DNA of 64,000 bases from Siphonodentalium dalli (taxonomy: Eukaryota; Mollusca; Scaphopoda; Gadilida; Siphonodentaliidae). Positions within the stretch are counted from its first letter, which is position 1. Each line of letters starts with the position of its first letter. A program made the translations under genes and the position numbers. Positions 59,665 to 64,000 of this stretch are shown piece by piece. The notes beneath the pieces were generated by a model. That model was not told where the DNA came from and made no database searches. It saw only the letters and a program-made list of their open reading frames with translations. The stretch spans positions 102,443,319-102,507,318 of the forward strand of contig CP136066.1 of NCBI GenBank assembly GCA_032622095.1, given 5' to 3'.

Positions 59665-60616
59665 CAAACTTTAGGTGCCATGCATATACTAAACGAATAA
59701 ATGCATGACTTTCACAACATACATGAACATCATAGAATTTAAGATACAAAATGTAATGAATACTTCACAATGTTTCAAACACATGAGCGATGTTTGACGC
59801 TGGGAGAACATTAAACCTAGTACCGGCGACCACGTGGATTTCAAAATCTGACCTAGAATCCGCTTAATCGCTATTTAGCTCCGCCTCGTAATCAGCTTCG
59901 GATTCTGAATCTGGATTCTCCCACGAAATAACGACTCTGGATTCACACATGTCTGTCAACTGGTACTTGGGATTCAACAAAAAGGCTGATACAAAGCTTT
60001 TATAGCAAAAAATTACACATAATAATGTTGATTATTTCCAAGCCAAAATGACATATTTTTATATAATTCAGTCTAATACATCTTGATATGTTTAAATGTG
60101 TCAAAGCTATGATATTAGTGTAAAATTACTAAGTAGGTATTCCATATTTTCTTAACTGGTACGCAGGATCCATCCATCTCTGTGAACTTGTATTCCTGAT
60201 TCAGGGATAGTATAGGGGGCACCGTCAAATAGATTTAACCATGGACGTTCTTTATATATTTATACATGACGAAGAACAATCGTAATCCGAAAAGCCCGGT
60301 TTAAACTCTTACGCATATATGATATACCACACTATTTTAATCCCCGGAACAGGACCGGGGATGTGCAGGAAACAAGCGACCATTATCTTATTATCTGTTG
60401 TTATCATGTTATTATCGTAAATAGTTCTGCCTGAAAGGGCGTTATGATTGACAAAATAAACTATCGTATCGTATAAGTGTAATTATAAGTATAAGTGCTC
60501 CAAACCGTCATTTGGCTTTAAATCATTTTCCTGTCAAATTATCACTATATGATATCAATTCGGACAAATTATAGGGTTATAAATTTGTGAACACTTGCTA
60601 TGGTGTGTGAGTATCT

Positions 60617-61392
60617 CACCCCTGCTGGTGGTCCTGGTGAATTGCTATGATGCGGGTATAGGGCAAACTGATGCCATTATGAAAAAGTACCTTTATTTTG
60701 TTCTTTGTCATTTTCGCGGTGTTTGGTTAATCCAAGCAATTTGAGAAAGCACCAGTGTGTGTATGAAACATTTAAGAACATATATATTTTTTGAAATATA
60801 GAATATTGCCTGCGCTGGCGTTTCTAAAAGGACGTAAACAACCATCATGATTATAGTCGATTTTCAACAACTAATACAACCAGTATTCAAACATTTCGCA
60901 ATAAATATATTTTTGAATGTTTGAAACGCATAATGCCTTTTCCTGAATATGTTCAGATTATCGGAACACTACGGTGGCTGGTTCGAACGTGCGAGCCCTT
61001 ACGTTCGAACGTGCGAGCTCTTGCGTTCGAACGTGGGAGCTCGCACGTTCGAACGTGGGAGCTCGCACATTCGAACGTGCGAGCCCTTACGTTCGAACGT
61101 GGGAGCTCGCACGTTCGAACGCAAGAGCTCGCACGTTCGAACGCGGGAGCTCGCACGTTCGAACGCAAGAGCTCGCACGTTCGAACGTAATGGCTCGCAC
61201 GTTCGAACGTGCGAGCTTTTTTTTCACCATGTCCTAAACCAGCCACCGTAGAACACCGCGAAAAAGACAAATTAAAAAAATATAACGGTACAGTTTTAAC
61301 AGCATCAGTTTGCCCTAACAGCACCATAGCAATTCAGAAGGGCCCATCCGCATCATAGCACATTGGCATGTAGGACCACTTGACCAGGGGTG
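60617..61392. mobile_element. Inverted-repeat transposon, family G, with palindromic array inside
   Basis: The left arm (CACCCCTGCTGG...TTTTCGCGGTGTT, to about 60725) is inverted at the right (GAACACCGCGAAAA...CCAGGGGTG, about 61250-61392). The interior carries the TTCGAA array at 60969-61251. Confidence 0.6.
60969..61251. repeat. Array of ~22-bp palindromic units (11 TTCGAA) with inverted ends
   Basis: CTACGGTGGCTGG at the left is mirrored by CCAGCCACCGTAG at the right. Between them GTTCGAACGTGCGAGCTC-type units repeat every ~22 bp, alternating TTCGAA and mostly GAGCTC cores, so almost every unit can pair with itself or any neighbour. All frames are open there, but only because of the repeat. 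Confidence 0.75.
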
Positions 61393-61734
61393 TATCTGGT
61401 TGAATATTCTTGTGAAGCTCAGACCTGATTGTGAAGATATATAATATCAAAGTAATAACTTCTTGGATGTGGTTTCTCAAACCACCAGAAAGCATGATGT
61501 GATTAAGTGGACGTGATATCAAAGCTTTCGACTCTTTGATGATTCTAAGTAAAATATAGGAAATCACATAGCCAGGTGTAGCCCACCACCTGTGGATTAC
61601 GTTCCATTTGTGAGATGTTTGTGACTTATATTTTCGTATATATAGGTTCTTATGGTATCCTATGCTATTATAGTGTGGTATATATCAGATATATTATATA
61701 GATCTCTGGTGGTGTTCTCAAGTCATCATATACA

Positions 61735-61844
61735 GATGAGAGCTTTCCTATGAATGGCGACAAGCCATATTTCCGACTAAATCCTGAACAATTACCCATA
61801 ATTCTGCCGTGGTTAAGGAGTCGAGTATTTAGGGCATTATTGTA
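61735..61844. mobile_element. MITE family D, right half only
   Basis: GATGAGAGCTTTCC...GACTAAATCCTGAACAATTA...GGCATTATTGTA; the left arm is absent. Confidence 0.55.
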
Positions 61845-61899
61845 CATAGGCCGCCCATGCAGCTGTTTCGATACAAGCAGATTTAACCATTTCTTTACT

Positions 61900-63460
61900 A
61901 AATTAATTCTATTCAGTTATTAAAGTATACATGGTCTAGCTGATATTCATTTGGAGGGATGTTCAGGTGCGAAAAGCTAATACAAGTGCAGAATGATATA
62001 TATTCATTGGTGGGGCATATTCAGATAATAAGTTCAAAAGACGACATATTTGTTGAACTTATTAACTGAACATTTCCTAAGGGATAACTACTCATCAATG
62101 AGTATTTGGAATTTAGTCAAATGTGAATGAGAGGCTATGGAAATATATATGTTCCATCTAAAAAAACACCTCACGTTCTTGTCTGTGTTATATTGTTATA
62201 TATAACTGTGTTATATATATATCCACTGTGGACCAATGAAAGGATTTATTTTGTACTTGATAAAATAAATTCCAATGCTATAATGTTGTATATCACATGA
62301 AACCCCTATTATATCATTAAACAAGCCATTACACATTTCCTTCTCTGTCACTATTGATGAATAAGCGCGTGCCTCCGCCAACTTGGAATTGCGTCAACGA
62401 AATGACTTTACATTGATTGATGCGGATTAATACTATGTCGAAAAGCCGCGCATGACACCAACACCAGACAATGCAAAATGATTGATTTGTTCATTGAAGT
62501 TAAATTCTTGTCCAACTTCGTTGCACTAACGAAAATAGACACAAAAATAAAGAGGCAAATTGGGGGACTCTACTTTCCGTCGCCAGCCTGAGCGCGCAAT
62601 ACTGTCGTATACACTTGTGAAAGGATTTTTTGTTAAAAAGGCATAAAGCTCTTAGTATTTTTCATGTGAAATACAAGATCGTTTACTCGTTATGTTGAGA
62701 CATAATATTTTATGAAACTCTTTTCATAAATTTGATTCACAACTCATCTTCGACTCGTGAATCAAATTTCTCAAACTCGTTCCATAAAATCTTATAACCC
62801 AACGTAACTAGTTGGAGATTCTCTATATCTCCAATATTCAGCAATATAAGCAACGGAACCCGAAATTGGTTGGAAAGAGTGCTTTAAACTTTTCCTAGAT
62901 GCTACTGAGATGTGAAAATCTTATTTCTCGGGTTAAAATAACACAGAAAAAAATGGCGTGATTTGGGAGTGTTGTAATGTTACTTTTATATGATTGAAAA
63001 ACTCAACAAAAAAACCGTTATAGCATTGACGATCAAAATCTTCAGAAAATGATCAAAATTGTTCTACTTCAAACACGCGTTTTCAGCGAATAGCAATGAG
63101 AATACTGCAAGAAAATATAAACTTATTAGTTTTTCGACACTACAGATCAAATAAAAACATACGAAATATAAATCAAATAAGGAACATTTATATGAAAACC
63201 GGTTTGTCAAAAATTAATTGCAGATCAAGTTTCCCACAAAAAAAAAATCGGACTTAGAACACGATAGCACTCAGCCGACGATGAATTTATAACTCAACCA
63301 TTTACATGTATAAAATATCCCCTGAAACCATCGAAAGCAATTGTTTTCGCTGCATGGTCTCCAAAAGTTCCAGGGAAGATCTCTCCACAATGCAGTTCGA
63401 TTTAGTTTTATCATAATTTTAGCCGCTAATCCGAATCATAACGTTGTCTGTTTTTTTGGA
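61900..63460. other. Intergenic, no gene recognised
   Basis: A/T-rich DNA. The one structure I see is an imperfect ~120-bp inverted pair at about 62690-62810 (ATAATATTTTATGAAACTC, AATTTGATTCAC and inverses). No exon signal could be supported. Confidence 0.4.
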
Positions 63461-63464
63461 GGAA

Positions 63465-63573
63465 AGGCCGCGCGCACATCGGGTTAATTTCACCGGGGAA
63501 CCAGCTTCGTTATCGCTGGACGGTTTATGGGCCTAATGGGCCATGCACCTACCAACTGAGCCACCGGGGACGA
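63465..63573 (-). mobile_element. tRNA-derived SINE-like segment
   Basis: On the - strand GTCCCCGGTGGCTCAGTTGG-TAGGTGCATGG resembles a tRNA 5' half with a polymerase III A box. CTGGTTCCCCGG about 50 bases on resembles a B box (GGTTC). There is no full cloverleaf, so this is not called a functional tRNA. It ends about 30 bases before the candidate exon at 63605. Confidence 0.4.
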
Positions 63574-63604
63574 ATATGAATTTGATACACTTCTATTTTG
63601 ACAG

Positions 63605-63767
63605 TCCGTTAGAGATGCAAGGGGACACGTCAGCACTGACCCGGCACATCGATCACGTGACTAACATACATGTTGGTAAGGCAGATCGCCTGATGAAGAT
63701 TCTAGGGTTGTGTCACGGTGATACCGCGTCATATTTGGGTCTTCTACACAAGGGCGACTGCTACGCG
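63605..63767 (+). CDS. Candidate internal coding exon, unidentified gene
   Basis: 163 bases between a good acceptor (CTTCTATTTTGACAG) and a consensus donor (GTAAGTG), open throughout: one leading base then 54 codons. It includes RHIDHVTNIHVGKADRLMKI followed by LGLCHGDTASYLGLL and HKGDCYA. The spacing C...SYLGL...GDCYA recalls the end of a WSC-type carbohydrate-binding domain (YxGLxxGxxCYC), but the match is weak. The frame is also open upstream to an ATG at 63576, so a start there is possible. Another acceptor (TTTATTTCAG) ends at 63996, just before the window edge, consistent with a following exon. Confidence 0.45.
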
Positions 63768-64000
63768 GTAAGTGTCGAGTGATATATAGGAAATTATATC
63801 CTGGAACTGAATCAGAGTTAGTGTTGTATATAAGTTATACCGTGATTGCACGTACGTACGTCATCTGATATAGTAAACAAACATAAAATATAAGTCGCAG
63901 TGGGTCCCGGATGCATATATATATATATATTTATCGGTCACCTTTGTCGTCTACTATAGATAAAGGCTGCAAAAATAAACCATGGCTTTATTTCAGCGCG

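Noticed and set aside
59860-59960. Acidic - strand C-terminal-like exon (ISWENPDSESEADYEAELN)
   Set aside because: Short, with a weak acceptor, no upstream partner found, and GATTC-rich repetitive DNA.
60969-61251. CRISPR-like repeats
   Set aside because: Unit spacing is constant at about 22 bp and the intervening bases are themselves repeats; there are no spacers.
60921-61327. Four long frames on both strands at 61 kb
   Set aside because: The palindromic TTCGAA array lacks stop codons in every frame; the peptides are repeats such as ERGSSHVRT.
63465-63573. Functional tRNA gene
   Set aside because: Only A- and B-box-like parts match; acceptor and anticodon stems do not pair.

Overview
This is eukaryotic nuclear DNA from an invertebrate animal. 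It has GT-AG spliced exons, long introns and a dense load of DNA transposons, MITEs, Helitron-like units and satellites. The dispersed repeats at 7.2-8.8 kb and 26.3-27.4 kb, with a short hairpin head followed by GTCC-rich sequence, are of a type I associate with marine molluscs and some other lophotrochozoans. A mollusc is my best guess from memory; the sequence does not prove it.

Three spliced genes can be assembled with matching intron phases. (1) The C-terminal half of AP4M1, the mu subunit of adaptor complex AP-4, runs on the + strand from 979 to 16738 (six exons; the 5' exons lie left of the window). Its last exon is repeated intact at 19146-19343, and a decayed third copy lies at about 19775-19868. 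(2) A complete secreted trypsin-like serine protease lies on the - strand, 52538 down to 20611 (six exons, 292 residues, catalytic triad intact). Its 25-base first exon supplies most of the signal peptide, and its second intron is 23 kb long. (3) A small predicted secreted protein of 96 residues (three exons, 56208-59514, +) has no family I recognise. A further candidate exon lies at 63605-63767, and another intron acceptor sits at the window end.

Layout: 1-11 kb is the AP4M1 gene, seeded with TTAA-flanked palindromic MITEs. 12.4-19.6 kb is a tandem segmental duplication carrying arrays of Helitron-like units plus the last AP4M1 exon. 20.6-25.1 kb holds the last four protease exons. 25.1-48.4 kb is protease intron 2. 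It contains a molluscan-type dispersed repeat, a 1.16 kb inverted-repeat transposon, a dead non-LTR retrotransposon split by a 5.65 kb palindrome whose arms contain minisatellites, a 55-bp satellite with higher-order structure, and another Helitron-like array ending 17 bp from a protease splice donor. 48.4-52.5 kb holds protease exon 2, intron 1 and exon 1. 53-64 kb holds the small secreted gene, several nested inverted-repeat elements, an array of palindromic TTCGAA units inside one of them, and a tRNA-derived SINE-like segment.

AP4M1 and the protease converge on the 19.3-20.6 kb interval. There is no evidence that the three genes work together: AP-4 sorts cargo at the trans-Golgi network, the protease is secreted, and the 96-residue protein is of unknown role. 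The most unusual content is the repeat architecture and what it has done to the AP4M1 3' end and to the protease introns.
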